DNA of 64,000 bases from Bacteroides sp. (GTDB lineage: Bacteria > Bacteroidota > Bacteroidia > Bacteroidales > UBA7960). The notes below the pieces were generated by a model that was not told the DNA's origin, made no database searches, and saw only the letters and a program-made list of their open reading frames with translations. Every line of letters begins with the position of its first letter. The first letter of the stretch is position 1. Below are positions 40,981-50,793 of this stretch, one piece after another. Made by a program: the position numbers and the translations under genes. Location: positions 1 through 64,000 of the forward strand of contig JAZBOS010000052.1 in the NCBI GenBank assembly GCA_036351255.1. Direction: 5' to 3'.

Positions 40981-43900
40981 TCAAGGACAAAGGCTGCCGC
41001 TTGAGGTACAACTACCCAAGAAAAGATTAAAGTCTGTTCCGGTGCTGGCAATTTTTAATGTCAACCCAAATTCGGGAGAAGGTGTACTCCAGTCAATCCA
41101 GCCTAATGGCGTTAAGAATTCGGCAGATGCACCGGCACTCAGGCTCCCGCAGCCAGTAATATCATAGTTTCCATTGGAATAGTACACTCCGGCAATTCCC
41201 AACTGTGCTTTGGCATAAGCAGATACATTAAATACTTCAATGCTTGCACTTCCTGCAATATCACCCTGGGCCATCAGTGACAGGCCATAGGTGTTAACGG
41301 CCGGATCGAAACTCATCCAGGTGCGGGCGTAAAGCGATAGATCTGCATTCACTTTTACTCCAATTACCTCATCCGATTCAGGAACAGGTACGCCCCATTC
41401 TATTGGGTGAATTAATTCTTTCGTTAAACTACCCTGCAGCAAAAAGCCCGAAACGTGACTTTGAAAGGCGGATGGAATGCAGGTTAGTGCGCCAAATGGA
41501 GCTGCTAATGCAGGTGGAACGTCCTTGTAATCGCCGAAAAGGCCGAAAAGGTTACAGCCGCCGATGCCTGGGATTTGAATCTCTCCACTGATGTTCAGAT
41601 ACCAGCCGTTGGGGTCGAAGATGCAGTCGGCTACGCCATCTGCTTGCATTCCCATCAGGTTTTTATGAATGTCAAGAGAGCCTTTCAAACGGGAGTTGGC
41701 GAAGTCGTAAGTAAAACTCATACCGGGAAAATCATCTAGTTTGCTTACCTTGATGCTTTGTCCCTCTGCAGATATTTCTCCTTCACACACAAATTTTATC
41801 CTGCTTTTTTGGGGGTTGTCGCTTATGCCTGTCATACCCATCATTTCTCCTTCAAACCAGAAGTTATTCCACTTGTTGATTGATTTATTGAGTTCCATTC
41901 CACCCACCACTTTTTCAAAATATTTTGATTTATCCTGGGTAATGAAAATATTCTCATTTGGAGGAATTTCAACTATGGTAGATGCGCTTCTGTGCAACAA
42001 AACTATGTTTACGGGCAAGAGTTTTCCTTCCTCTCCGGCAGTGCCCCTGGCCGTAAAAAGGTCATTGCTGAATTCAATGCTTTTCCTGTCCCACATAAAA
42101 GACATATTGTTGTGGATGAAGTTGATGGTACCCGGGCTGTTGACTTTAAACGTGTAACCCGAGGTGTTTTTCTCCCAGGCCATATTGCCGGCGAATTCAT
42201 CGATATACTGAATCCGGGGTTTGTATTTCCCTTGAACTACGATGTACGGAGGGTCAGCAAATTCGTAAACAAGGATTTTTGTTCCGCTATATGTTATGAA
42301 ATCAACAACACTAAAGAGTTTAATGCTTGCATTCATAACATTAATCCTGGGTTCTGAGCCATCGCTGAGCAAGGAAATGAGGGAAATGGGAACCCTTTGA
42401 TTGCCTAAACCGGGAAGCTGTTCAATGTAAGCGGTTTGGGGGCCTCCATCGCTGGCTGCAAAAAGCTTCCATTTCATTATTCCGTTATCTTCAACGTAAG
42501 TAAGGCCTTTGTTGGAGGTTGTAATATGTAATGGGATGGAATTCAGCAGCGTGATGTTGCTGAAATCGGCCCGTGCGTTCTGGTATTTTAAGCTTGCATA
42601 GGTTATTTCAAGGTCTTTGATCCCAGCCTTGATTTTTGCATCGATGGTGGCGTTTTTTAACCAAATGCCATTCGAGCTCAAATCCCAGTCATTACTGGTG
42701 AGTTTCCACTGTCCAAGTTGAAGGGTGATGGGGTTGTTCTGTCCCAATTGGACCTCGTTTTTGGTGATCACCACGTTGCCTACGTTTAATCTCAGGTTTC
42801 TGGGGTTGGTATTGTCGCAATTGGTGTGAAGGGTCGTTTGCAGTGAGACCCGGTTTTGATTCAGGAATGATTTTGCCGGGTCGGCATAGGCTGCATTGGT
42901 AAATTGGGGGAAAGAATAACGTACTTCGCCCCCAGTGTTGTTGCACAGGTAAAACCCATTGGAAGTGAGGGAGACTGGGTTCTTTACCAGCGGGTCGGCC
43001 ACAAATGCAGGGATTAGCATTTTCGTGGTGCCTGAACCCGTATTGGTGGCCAGATACAAGTTAGGAAGGCCAACCAGCGAAATGTTGAACTCGGTGGGCG
43101 GAACCATCACCCTGCCTTTTATCACCCCGTAGGCCGAGCCGGTGCTGTATCTGTCAATGATCAGCCCACGATAAGCGGATAGCTTTGCCCCAAATGTGTT
43201 AAATACTGTCAGGTCAAGGGTTGATGTTGAAAGATTTACGGGTAAACTGGCCGGCTCAGCATTGGGTATACCATTTTCATTGATCTGGCTTCCCGGTTTG
43301 ATTTCAATATTCCTGAACCCCAGAATAGCACCCGCGTACGCATTGAACTGGTTATTGTCTGGAAGGTCAGTAATATTTCCGCTGATGAGTACTTTCCCAT
43401 CGTCAGTTGCCACAAGTTTGGTTACTTCCATCGGAAACCCCATAAGCCGGGTGATATCCATATCATCGTACACCGTGAGATTAAAATCCTGGTTGTGGCA
43501 TTGGTCGGAGGGTTGCATAATCAGGATTTGCTTTTCATCGCCTATATAATTTGATTGGGACTTGGAGGCCGTAAAAATTTGCTTGTAGAACCGCACCGGC
43601 ACATTGAATATTTGGTATGCACCAAGCCCTGAAAGACTGGTCAGGGTGTCCTTGTTTCCAAGGTAACGAACATTCGCCTCGTGAACCGGTGAATCTGTTC
43701 CTACTCCTGCATATACATTTCCTTTAAGGCAGGCTGCACGTGGCAAACCGCAGGAAATTACTGTGGGACTGCCACTCACCGGGATTTTGACGTCGTAATA
43801 TTTTGTTTCAAAATTTCTGTCGGTTACTGAAGGCATACCAACCCGCACCCGGTAAACCTGGTTAGCTTCTGTGCCTGCATTTTCAAAGCTCAGTTCAACA

Positions 43901-46590
43901 ATTCCGTTATCATCCGTGAAATCTCCTATTGGAAAACCCTGGTCGTTTTTTACATCAAGAATGTGGACCCAGCAGTTTTTTATGGGCAACAATGGGTTTC
44001 CCTGAACGAATACTCTTACTTTAAGCCTTCTTTTTACAGTGTAAAGATTCACGTCTAGGGATTGGGTTGGCTGCCCCGCAATAAAAGTGAGGGTGTCGGA
44101 AATGTAACCTTGTTTTTCAACGATGAGCTGTTGGGGCTGTCCGGGCAAACGTGGAACGGCAATTTTGTAATATCCGGTATTAGGGTTGCTCAGAACTGAG
44201 TTGCCGTCCAGCAACCTTGCCGTGGCTCTCAATCCCTTCCCTGTTTCACCATCGCGGATATAACCAACCAATTGTGCAGCTTTCTCAAGCTCAATTTCAA
44301 CATTAACTTGCTTTCCAAAATCAAGGGCAGCATAATTTCGGATTGCCTGCTTGTAGCCGGGATATTTGACCTTGAGCCTTCTGGTTGGCCCAATTACAGC
44401 CTGGCTCGTTTGGCTATAGAGCAGGGTCAGGTCGTTGAAGGCAAAGCTGCCATCGGAAGCAGTAATGACTTTTTGTAAAGGAGGAATGCAAAGACCAACA
44501 CCACCCCCGCCACTGTTCACGCAATCGTTAAGCCAGGCATCCTGATATATTTTTGTAATGCGCGAAAGGATCTTTGCATTCTGTTGGGGCGTAAATGCAT
44601 AATCTTCCCTCAGTTCCAAGCTTACCCCTTCTATTGGATTCGGGGTGTTGGCATCAAGGACTTTACCAAAAATCCTTGGATAATGAGGCTCCAGGAACAG
44701 GTCTTTAGCAAGGGTATGATAATTATAGAATTTGGGGAATTCCATCGTGGCAGGGTTAATCCAACCTTCACCCGAAGGCAGTTGGCTCGGAGGATAAATG
44801 GGTATTGGGGCCCCGAAGCTAAAGTGCTGGTTACTGCCTTCCTCAATATCCGCCACAAGGTAGTATTGATAGGTTGGGTTGTGGTGCCAAATCACTCTTT
44901 GGAACGAAATAGTTCCTTCAGCCCCTGTTGTTCCGTGTGCAACAACTTGAAAACCATAAAATTTACTGACAATTGAAGATTCAACCTGGGGATTTCCATT
45001 TTTACGCATGCCATCTTCCATTGGGTAGATCTGATAGGAGAAATCCACTTTGCGGCATAGATATACATTGATACCGGGCAGAACACTGGTTCCCACGGCA
45101 TGATCCAATTCTGTGCTGACTGGCTTTGGTTTTACGGTTACTTTTAACTCATAGCTTCTGACTTTCGATGTTACTGTTGATAAATTATTATCCTTCCCAA
45201 TTTCAGGCAGAATGGCTAATTCAGGGTTAAATAAATAGTTGTTGTGGGGGGCATCAATAAAGATTACCAGAGCTCTATAGGTGTCAAAACCAACTTCTGC
45301 CCCGCTGGTTAATAATTCAAAAGAAATATTGTCAAAAAAAGTAAAGTTAAAATTACCGTCATTTTCGGTTTTTGCAGTTGCGATGACTTTCCCTATTTCC
45401 GGGTAATCCAGGGTTGGTGAAGTTAAATATCTGTTAAAATTTTCAGGTATGGGGTTCTTTCCTTTTATTACTTCAACATGGGCAACCACCAACCTGATGT
45501 TCGCGTTTGCCAGGGCATAGTTGTTGGGGCTTCCCCCTTCCATATATTGATAGTTTAATTTTCCGCGAACAGTGGTGAATTGAAAGGGAGGGGGGGCATT
45601 CATTTCGATGCCACCAACGTTAATGATATTTTGAGGAGATTCTTCAAAGGGAAGGTCTGCAAAATCCCAGAGGGATGTTTCTTTTTTAATTTTAAAACTG
45701 CAAATTTCGCTCATACCGCGGTTACGGAAGTTCACGTGCCCCCGCGGGTCAAAGGCCTTTACCGCAAAGGCATAGGTTCTGCCGGGGGTCAGGGCAGGCT
45801 GGGCAGGGCCGTACAGAAACACATTGCCGATAACTGTGGTTTCGAAAAAAATGGGCGCCCTGGCCGATTTAAAGGCATCGTAAATATTGTGGCCATCGGG
45901 TTGAACCTCCACAATTTTTAAACTGTACTGTGTAAGTGGCGAAGCCCCTGCAGGCATAGTCCACGAAAAGACAATATTCTGCGGGGTCATTGGGGTGATT
46001 TCTTCGTGGCAAAGGGGCTGAAGAATGATTGGCGCCTCGAGGTTCGAAATTCTTAAAACGGAACTGCAGCCCATAGGCTCTCCTTGTGAAACCATCTGAC
46101 CATCTTCGTAAGAATAGGCCACAAAACAAATCTGGTAATCATCTTCGGGCAAACCACTTCCGTAAAACACTTCATTTGCAGTTATTCCTTGAAAATCTAA
46201 ATTGTTCTCATTAAAAATTTCCTGGATGCTGCTCAAACTCAATCTGTGCACCATACCCGGTTGAAGCCTGATGGGATTTGCAGACTGGAACTCTGGCTTT
46301 GATTGAATCATTATTTCATTGGCCCCCGATATGGTAACGTGCAAATATATGTCGAGGCTAATTAAATCAACAAGACTGGTTTGAACCGTTACAATCATCT
46401 TGTTTGGGTTGCTGATATAGTCACTTAGACTTGGTGAGTAGGGCGGGGCCACCATCACATTCACCTGAACCGGATAGAATTGTGCATAAGCCTTACCGCT
46501 AGAAAGGAATGTTAAGATCAGGAAAAGCAAAAAATATCTGGCAGCTTGTGCTGAAATAACGCTTGTCATTTGCTTAAAATGTGAAAACAT
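40981..46590 (-). CDS. Giant TANFOR-like surface protein (1869 residues)
   Basis: A very large secreted protein with a signal peptide (SSGKAYAQ, about residue 37). The first 310 residues read QFYPVQVNVMVAPPYSPSLSDY and TPMTPQNIVFSWTMPAG, the pattern I associate with the TANFOR domain family. Then come several carboxypeptidase regulatory-like beta sandwiches (KVLDANTPNPIEGVSLELRED, YIRDGETGKGLRATARLLDG, KNCWVHILDVKNDQGFPIGDF), and a long beta-helical or solenoid-like remainder ending GSCTSSGSLCP. Cysteines are few and mostly at the end. It overlaps the upstream barrel gene by 17 bp. Likely a cell-surface structural protein; exact function unknown. Confidence 0.72.
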   Translation of the reverse strand: MFSHFKQMTSVISAQAARYFLLFLILTFLSSGKAYAQFYPVQVNVMVAPPYSPSLSDYISNPNKMIVTVQTSLVDLISLDIYLHVTISGANEIMIQSKPEFQSANPIRLQPGMVHRLSLSSIQEIFNENNLDFQGITANEVFYGSGLPEDDYQICFVAYSYEDGQMVSQGEPMGCSSVLRISNLEAPIILQPLCHEEITPMTPQNIVFSWTMPAGASPLTQYSLKIVEVQPDGHNIYDAFKSARAPIFFETTVIGNVFLYGPAQPALTPGRTYAFAVKAFDPRGHVNFRNRGMSEICSFKIKKETSLWDFADLPFEESPQNIINVGGIEMNAPPPFQFTTVRGKLNYQYMEGGSPNNYALANANIRLVVAHVEVIKGKNPIPENFNRYLTSPTLDYPEIGKVIATAKTENDGNFNFTFFDNISFELLTSGAEVGFDTYRALVIFIDAPHNNYLFNPELAILPEIGKDNNLSTVTSKVRSYELKVTVKPKPVSTELDHAVGTSVLPGINVYLCRKVDFSYQIYPMEDGMRKNGNPQVESSIVSKFYGFQVVAHGTTGAEGTISFQRVIWHHNPTYQYYLVADIEEGSNQHFSFGAPIPIYPPSQLPSGEGWINPATMEFPKFYNYHTLAKDLFLEPHYPRIFGKVLDANTPNPIEGVSLELREDYAFTPQQNAKILSRITKIYQDAWLNDCVNSGGGGVGLCIPPLQKVITASDGSFAFNDLTLLYSQTSQAVIGPTRRLKVKYPGYKQAIRNYAALDFGKQVNVEIELEKAAQLVGYIRDGETGKGLRATARLLDGNSVLSNPNTGYYKIAVPRLPGQPQQLIVEKQGYISDTLTFIAGQPTQSLDVNLYTVKRRLKVRVFVQGNPLLPIKNCWVHILDVKNDQGFPIGDFTDDNGIVELSFENAGTEANQVYRVRVGMPSVTDRNFETKYYDVKIPVSGSPTVISCGLPRAACLKGNVYAGVGTDSPVHEANVRYLGNKDTLTSLSGLGAYQIFNVPVRFYKQIFTASKSQSNYIGDEKQILIMQPSDQCHNQDFNLTVYDDMDITRLMGFPMEVTKLVATDDGKVLISGNITDLPDNNQFNAYAGAILGFRNIEIKPGSQINENGIPNAEPASLPVNLSTSTLDLTVFNTFGAKLSAYRGLIIDRYSTGSAYGVIKGRVMVPPTEFNISLVGLPNLYLATNTGSGTTKMLIPAFVADPLVKNPVSLTSNGFYLCNNTGGEVRYSFPQFTNAAYADPAKSFLNQNRVSLQTTLHTNCDNTNPRNLRLNVGNVVITKNEVQLGQNNPITLQLGQWKLTSNDWDLSSNGIWLKNATIDAKIKAGIKDLEITYASLKYQNARADFSNITLLNSIPLHITTSNKGLTYVEDNGIMKWKLFAASDGGPQTAYIEQLPGLGNQRVPISLISLLSDGSEPRINVMNASIKLFSVVDFITYSGTKILVYEFADPPYIVVQGKYKPRIQYIDEFAGNMAWEKNTSGYTFKVNSPGTINFIHNNMSFMWDRKSIEFSNDLFTARGTAGEEGKLLPVNIVLLHRSASTIVEIPPNENIFITQDKSKYFEKVVGGMELNKSINKWNNFWFEGEMMGMTGISDNPQKSRIKFVCEGEISAEGQSIKVSKLDDFPGMSFTYDFANSRLKGSLDIHKNLMGMQADGVADCIFDPNGWYLNISGEIQIPGIGGCNLFGLFGDYKDVPPALAAPFGALTCIPSAFQSHVSGFLLQGSLTKELIHPIEWGVPVPESDEVIGVKVNADLSLYARTWMSFDPAVNTYGLSLMAQGDIAGSASIEVFNVSAYAKAQLGIAGVYYSNGNYDITGCGSLSAGASAEFLTPLGWIDWSTPSPEFGLTLKIASTGTDFNLFLGSCTSSGSLCP

Positions 46591-48265
46591 AGGTCATGTC
46601 TCCTTTCAATTCGTTGAATTTTTGTGTGGTAAGCCCGTCAGGATTGGAGGAATTGATGTAAAATAAGTTGAATCTAAGTGCATGGTTTTTGGCCACCTGG
46701 TAGGTTGAGTTCAGCATACTGTTGATTACACGGCCTTTACCCAAGTCTTGGTCGGTTTTAATGAAACTGTTGTTCCAGCCAACCAATAATTTGCCTTCAA
46801 GAAAGGTTTTGGAGGCTCCAAAGGTAAGCCCGATGGCTTCACTGGAAATCAGGCTATTCTCAAGTTCGGTGTAATTGGCCCCGATCAGAAATGAAAGCCC
46901 TTGCTGAAGGAGGCTGATGTTGTAATTAAAGTTTGCCAAAAGGGCTTGATTTTCAGTAAAATGACTTGTGGATTCATTAAAGTCCCTTAGTTCCATTCGG
47001 CCCATCATCAGCATTAACATATGATTATATTTCGAACCGGAAAACATTAATCTTGGCATTATTGAGAGGTTGTGGGTGGTTTGAAAAAGTTTAAGGGAGT
47101 CGATCAGGGGAACCTTACCTGCGCGTTGGTTGGAGGCATAATTGCTGTAGTTCAGATCGATGCCAAAAATGTGTGAAGGATTGTAGGATGCATTGAGTGA
47201 GGAGATGGTGCGCAGGGAGGTTGCTTTTTTGGTATTTTGAAGGTTGTCGCGCTGCAGGCCTAAGCTTCCCCTGAGGTTAAGCTTTCGGTTCATTAGCGAA
47301 AGACCCGGGGCAATGGTAATGTTTTCAATATCATTGTTAAGGTAATAGGTGCCCATGGATCTATAACCAGGATCAATACGGCGGTATTCGAGCCGGGTGT
47401 TGAAATTTTTCTGGGAATAATTCACCGAAGAGCGAATGGCTGTAAGCAGATCCGTTGATTGGTTAATGGCCATAAAACGCTCAGCTTCCTTATAGATTTT
47501 TTTGTTTTCTAAATCATCAAAGTTTTCAATTGGCACTGTTGATGCATCAGTTGTGTAAACACTCAATGCCATTTCACTTTCAAAGGAGAATTTTTCAGAA
47601 AGCTGAATTCGGGTATTAAAGCCCGTTACAAGGTTTTCTTCCGGAGGAATGTACTGACCACTGGGTTGTATAACGGTGGTGCTATCATCTTTGATTTTTA
47701 GTACTATCACATCGAAAAATGTCTTTTCGGAACCTACTCCAATTTTGGTGGCAAACCCCTTGCGCGTCAGTGTGCTGGTAGTGTCAATGGCCTGCTCATC
47801 AGCTGTGGTGCTCTTTTTGAAACGGCCATAAACAAAGCCGAAGCGAAATTTACCAGGGTTCAATTCGAGTCCACCGCCCAGGAACTTGTGTCCGCCCATT
47901 GTGTAGTTGCCGAAATTTACGGTGCTGTAACCGATGTGAGCTTTGGCCCATTTGTAAGAAGGGCTCAGCCCGAATTGATTGAAAGGCTGGGTGTAATCGG
48001 CACGCTTATTGCTGAATCGAAAGCTGAAAGGCATTGAAATGCCGTAAAAGGAGGCTGTGGCGTTTGCTGAAAGCATCAGCGAGAACGGGTCGCCCCGCGC
48101 AACTATTCCATTTGCATTGTAGCCAATAAGATTAGCAGAGAAATTGCCACGGAAGGAAAAGGCCTGCTGGCTGCCCAGCCCTTCCAGTTGTTGCCCTGAG
48201 GTCAGAATCGGGCAGAAAACCCACAAGACCAGCAACAAAGAACAAGTTTGATAGCTGTGTTTCAT
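46574..48265 (-). CDS. Outer-membrane beta-barrel protein
   Basis: A 563-residue protein with a signal peptide (LTSGQQ, about residue 24) and alternating strand pattern throughout (FSFRGNFSANLIGYNANGI, FGFVYGRFKK, FSFESEMALSVYT). It ends in a terminal aromatic strand, GDMTYVFTF, the usual barrel-end signal. No TonB box or plug is seen. It is the first gene of the operon with the TANFOR-like and fibronectin genes, and may export or anchor the giant protein. Confidence 0.75.
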   Translation of the reverse strand: MKHSYQTCSLLLVLWVFCPILTSGQQLEGLGSQQAFSFRGNFSANLIGYNANGIVARGDPFSLMLSANATASFYGISMPFSFRFSNKRADYTQPFNQFGLSPSYKWAKAHIGYSTVNFGNYTMGGHKFLGGGLELNPGKFRFGFVYGRFKKSTTADEQAIDTTSTLTRKGFATKIGVGSEKTFFDVIVLKIKDDSTTVIQPSGQYIPPEENLVTGFNTRIQLSEKFSFESEMALSVYTTDASTVPIENFDDLENKKIYKEAERFMAINQSTDLLTAIRSSVNYSQKNFNTRLEYRRIDPGYRSMGTYYLNNDIENITIAPGLSLMNRKLNLRGSLGLQRDNLQNTKKATSLRTISSLNASYNPSHIFGIDLNYSNYASNQRAGKVPLIDSLKLFQTTHNLSIMPRLMFSGSKYNHMLMLMMGRMELRDFNESTSHFTENQALLANFNYNISLLQQGLSFLIGANYTELENSLISSEAIGLTFGASKTFLEGKLLVGWNNSFIKTDQDLGKGRVINSMLNSTYQVAKNHALRFNLFYINSSNPDGLTTQKFNELKGDMTYVFTF

Positions 48266-48480
48266 TTTGGGTGAATTGTCACAAAATGCTTTTCCGGGAG
48301 TAAGAGGAAGCCATCTTGCAGGTATTAAAAATGTGATTAATCAAATTTGCGACATATCAAATTTTATCGCAAAGATGAATTAGCAAACAAGCATTTTGAA
48401 TGAGCAATTGGTGTGTATTTTTCTTATTCAGTTAACGGTTGCGAAAAGTCGCTGGATGTCAGCTTTTTTAGTCCTTTCTC

Positions 48481-49176
48481 TTAATCCTTTACACACCGAA
48501 CTGAATGTCCGGCAATATTTCCCTGTCGTTCAATATAGGCGTTGCTGTTATTTGCAATCAGGGTCAGTATCCAGGAATCCTCAGGGCTTTCAGACGTTGA
48601 ACTCCACCAAATGGCATAGTAGCCGGGAGAGTTAAAAGCTCCGGTTCGATAACCACCCGGAATTGCTGTAAACCCGTAAGTGTCTGATGCTCCTGTATTT
48701 GGCCCATTCCAGTGGACTGTTCCCTGTTCTTTTAACCTGTTGCCTGCTTCATTTTCTCCGCCAGCAAAATTTACCAGGGTGTTCCATTCATTTTTTGTGG
48801 GGACGTGCCAGCCTGTGGGGCAAAGTTGCCTGGAGTCATTCACTGCGAACCAGTTGTAAAGAAGCCCGTAAGTATCTGTCCAGGAAGCCACGTTCTCATA
48901 ATGGCAAAAGGCGCCTTCCGTGGCTATTAGCCAGGGAGTCCAGTTGGTTACATTGGGTATGAGGTCTCCATTGCGGTATTTTGTGGTTTTGAGGTTTTCT
49001 TTCATCCAAACTTGCGATCCGATCTTTACGGTCTCGTAAACATTGCCATCTATATCGGTTACTGGTGGCTGGGGGTCTTCACCCTGGTCTTTTTTGCAAG
49101 CATGGTTGGCCAATACCAGGATAGTTGTAAATAGTATTACGAGCAGGAAGCGGAAGGGTTTTTTGGGAGTACTCAT
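48481..49176 (-). CDS. FISUMP-domain lipoprotein
   Basis: A 231-residue lipoprotein (lipobox LANHAC, about residue 27) with the Fibrobacter-type major paralogous domain: DIDGNVYETVKIGSQVWMKENLKTTKYRNGD, GLLYNWFAVND, LCPTGWHVPTKNEW, and the C-terminal GHSVRCVKD. The reading frame extends nine codons further (49203), but ATG at 49176 (MSTPKKPFRFLL) gives a normal lipoprotein signal. Function of the domain is not established; it is common in surface-exposed Bacteroidota proteins. Downstream partner of the next gene (34 bp). Confidence 0.82.
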   Translation of the reverse strand: MSTPKKPFRFLLVILFTTILVLANHACKKDQGEDPQPPVTDIDGNVYETVKIGSQVWMKENLKTTKYRNGDLIPNVTNWTPWLIATEGAFCHYENVASWTDTYGLLYNWFAVNDSRQLCPTGWHVPTKNEWNTLVNFAGGENEAGNRLKEQGTVHWNGPNTGASDTYGFTAIPGGYRTGAFNSPGYYAIWWSSTSESPEDSWILTLIANNSNAYIERQGNIAGHSVRCVKD

Positions 49177-49209
49177 GGTAAAAGATTTTATGTTATTCAG
49201 CATGCCGAA

Positions 49210-49911
49210 TTATTCCTTGTTCTTATAATGATACTTAATGGTAAGCTGTGGACGGTAGTCCGGCCTGGCGGTTTCATCGCCCGAGAAAATGGCCCAGATG
49301 CCGCTTGAAAGGGGAGAGGGGAGATTTACATTGCCATCGGGAATGAATTGAAGCCTGAATTGAAATTTGGTTATACTCGGGTAAGTTTTGATGAAGTTGT
49401 TTAATGTAGTGGTGAGGTTCAAAGGGTATTCCTTCAATACGTTATAACCCCAGCTGGCAATGGTTCCGCAATCGTTATAGGAAATAAGGTCGTAAGCAGA
49501 AGCCTCGAGCGAACCATACATGACCATAAAACAGTTCACAACTCTTGTGCCCGCGCCATCAAAAGGATGCATGTTGGTGTTTGATTCGTAGACCTGAAGG
49601 ATCGCTTCGTCAATGATCAATTCGCGATTTGATCCGGGAATAATGTCCGAAACATCAAAACTGATGAAGCTGCGCATAGAATGGCCAGTGGAGTTCCAGC
49701 CAATTAGAAGCGACTTTCCTTGTGAATGGCTGTAAAAATCGTGCACTACCCGGTTCGATAAATTTTCAATGTAGCCATCGTCTCCTCCAAGAGAAACGAA
49801 GGTTTCAATTTTGGTTGCCACTATGCTGCCATCATCCGACTCGCATGCAGGCAAAAACCCCATGCTGAAAATGGCAAGTGATACAATCAGTGCAATTGGT
49901 TTTGTTTTCAT
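49210..49911 (-). CDS. Lipoprotein with DNRLRE/CBM-like beta sandwich
   Basis: A 233-residue lipoprotein (lipobox FLPACE, Cys23). The body resembles the DNRLRE family (RSFISFDVSDIIPGSNRELIIDEAILQVYES, and the closing DYRPQLTIKYHYKNKE), which is found as a carbohydrate- or surface-binding module. It carries an insertion in the middle (AYDLISYNDCGTIASW). It lies in tandem with the FISUMP lipoprotein and just downstream of the LytTR regulator, which might control both. Confidence 0.65.
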   Translation of the reverse strand: MKTKPIALIVSLAIFSMGFLPACESDDGSIVATKIETFVSLGGDDGYIENLSNRVVHDFYSHSQGKSLLIGWNSTGHSMRSFISFDVSDIIPGSNRELIIDEAILQVYESNTNMHPFDGAGTRVVNCFMVMYGSLEASAYDLISYNDCGTIASWGYNVLKEYPLNLTTTLNNFIKTYPSITKFQFRLQFIPDGNVNLPSPLSSGIWAIFSGDETARPDYRPQLTIKYHYKNKE

Positions 49912-50023
49912 AATACCCGGAATTTATGATTTAACTGACATAATCAAATATCAACCAACTTTTTAGGCCGGACAATCATGAATTAGTAAACAGGGGGTTT
50001 GGGTTAGCAAACAGCGAATGGAG

Positions 50024-50788
50024 TCAGGCTTTCAAAATGGTCATTAGTTCTGCCTTCTTGTTTTTCGAAACGCAAAGCTCCCTTCCATCCGACATCACTA
50101 CCGAACCGCCATCACCTTTGTTGTACCTGACAATTTCGTGAATGTTTACAAGGAATGAGTGATGAATCCTGAAAAAATAATGGGCGTGAAGCCTTTCTTC
50201 TACATATTTTATGGTTTTCGAAACCAACAGTTTTTTCCCATTTTTCAAGTGAAGATGCACATAGTTGCTGTCACCCACCAGGTATAAAATGTCTTGTTCG
50301 TTCAGGATTTCCAACCCATTGTTGGTAGGTAAAGCTATTTTGGAAAAGTGGTTGTTGCCCTGCTTCAAGTTTTCAAGAAGTACATTTAAATATTCGGTGT
50401 TGGAGTGAATGGCCTGGGAGTTTTTTTTCATTTTAATTCGTTCTTCAACGGTTTTTACCGCTTGCACCAGTTCCAAACGGTCGATGGGTTTCAGCAAATA
50501 ATCGGCAGCGCTAACCTTAAAAGCTTTGATGGCGTAATTGTCGTAGGCAGTGGTGAAAATAATCTCGAAATTCACCTCTTCCAGCATGCTGATCAAATCG
50601 AAGCCGTTCATCTTGGGCATGGCAATGTCTAAAAAAATGAGTTCGGGCTGGTGGGTCTGGATGGATTTCAAACCGCATTCGCCGCTCAAACAGGTGTCGA
50701 CAATGGTAACCTGCGGGCAATATTTCTTAATCAAAATCGACAAGGCATCAATACAATGTTGCTCATCATCTATAATTAAGGCTTTCAT
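50024..50788 (-). CDS. LytTR-family response regulator
   Basis: A 254-residue regulator: receiver domain (about 1-120) with ALIIDDEQ, phosphoacceptor Asp54 (IFLDIAMPKMNG), Thr/Ser and Lys101 (YLLKPIDRLEL) features, then a LytTR DNA-binding domain (about 145-250: ILYLVGDSNYVHLHLKNGKKLLVSKTIKYVEERL, FFRIHHSFLVN). It is the partner of the sensor kinase gene 5 bp upstream. LytTR sites could lie near the lipoprotein genes but none is proved here. Confidence 0.92.
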   Translation of the reverse strand: MKALIIDDEQHCIDALSILIKKYCPQVTIVDTCLSGECGLKSIQTHQPELIFLDIAMPKMNGFDLISMLEEVNFEIIFTTAYDNYAIKAFKVSAADYLLKPIDRLELVQAVKTVEERIKMKKNSQAIHSNTEYLNVLLENLKQGNNHFSKIALPTNNGLEILNEQDILYLVGDSNYVHLHLKNGKKLLVSKTIKYVEERLHAHYFFRIHHSFLVNIHEIVRYNKGDGGSVVMSDGRELCVSKNKKAELMTILKA

Positions 50789-50793
50789 GGCAA

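Noticed and set aside
48345..48358. Half of the arsR-1 operator (TTTGCGACATA) before the barrel gene
   Set aside because: The opposite arm is missing and the operon has no tie to arsenic; an 11-base match can be chance.
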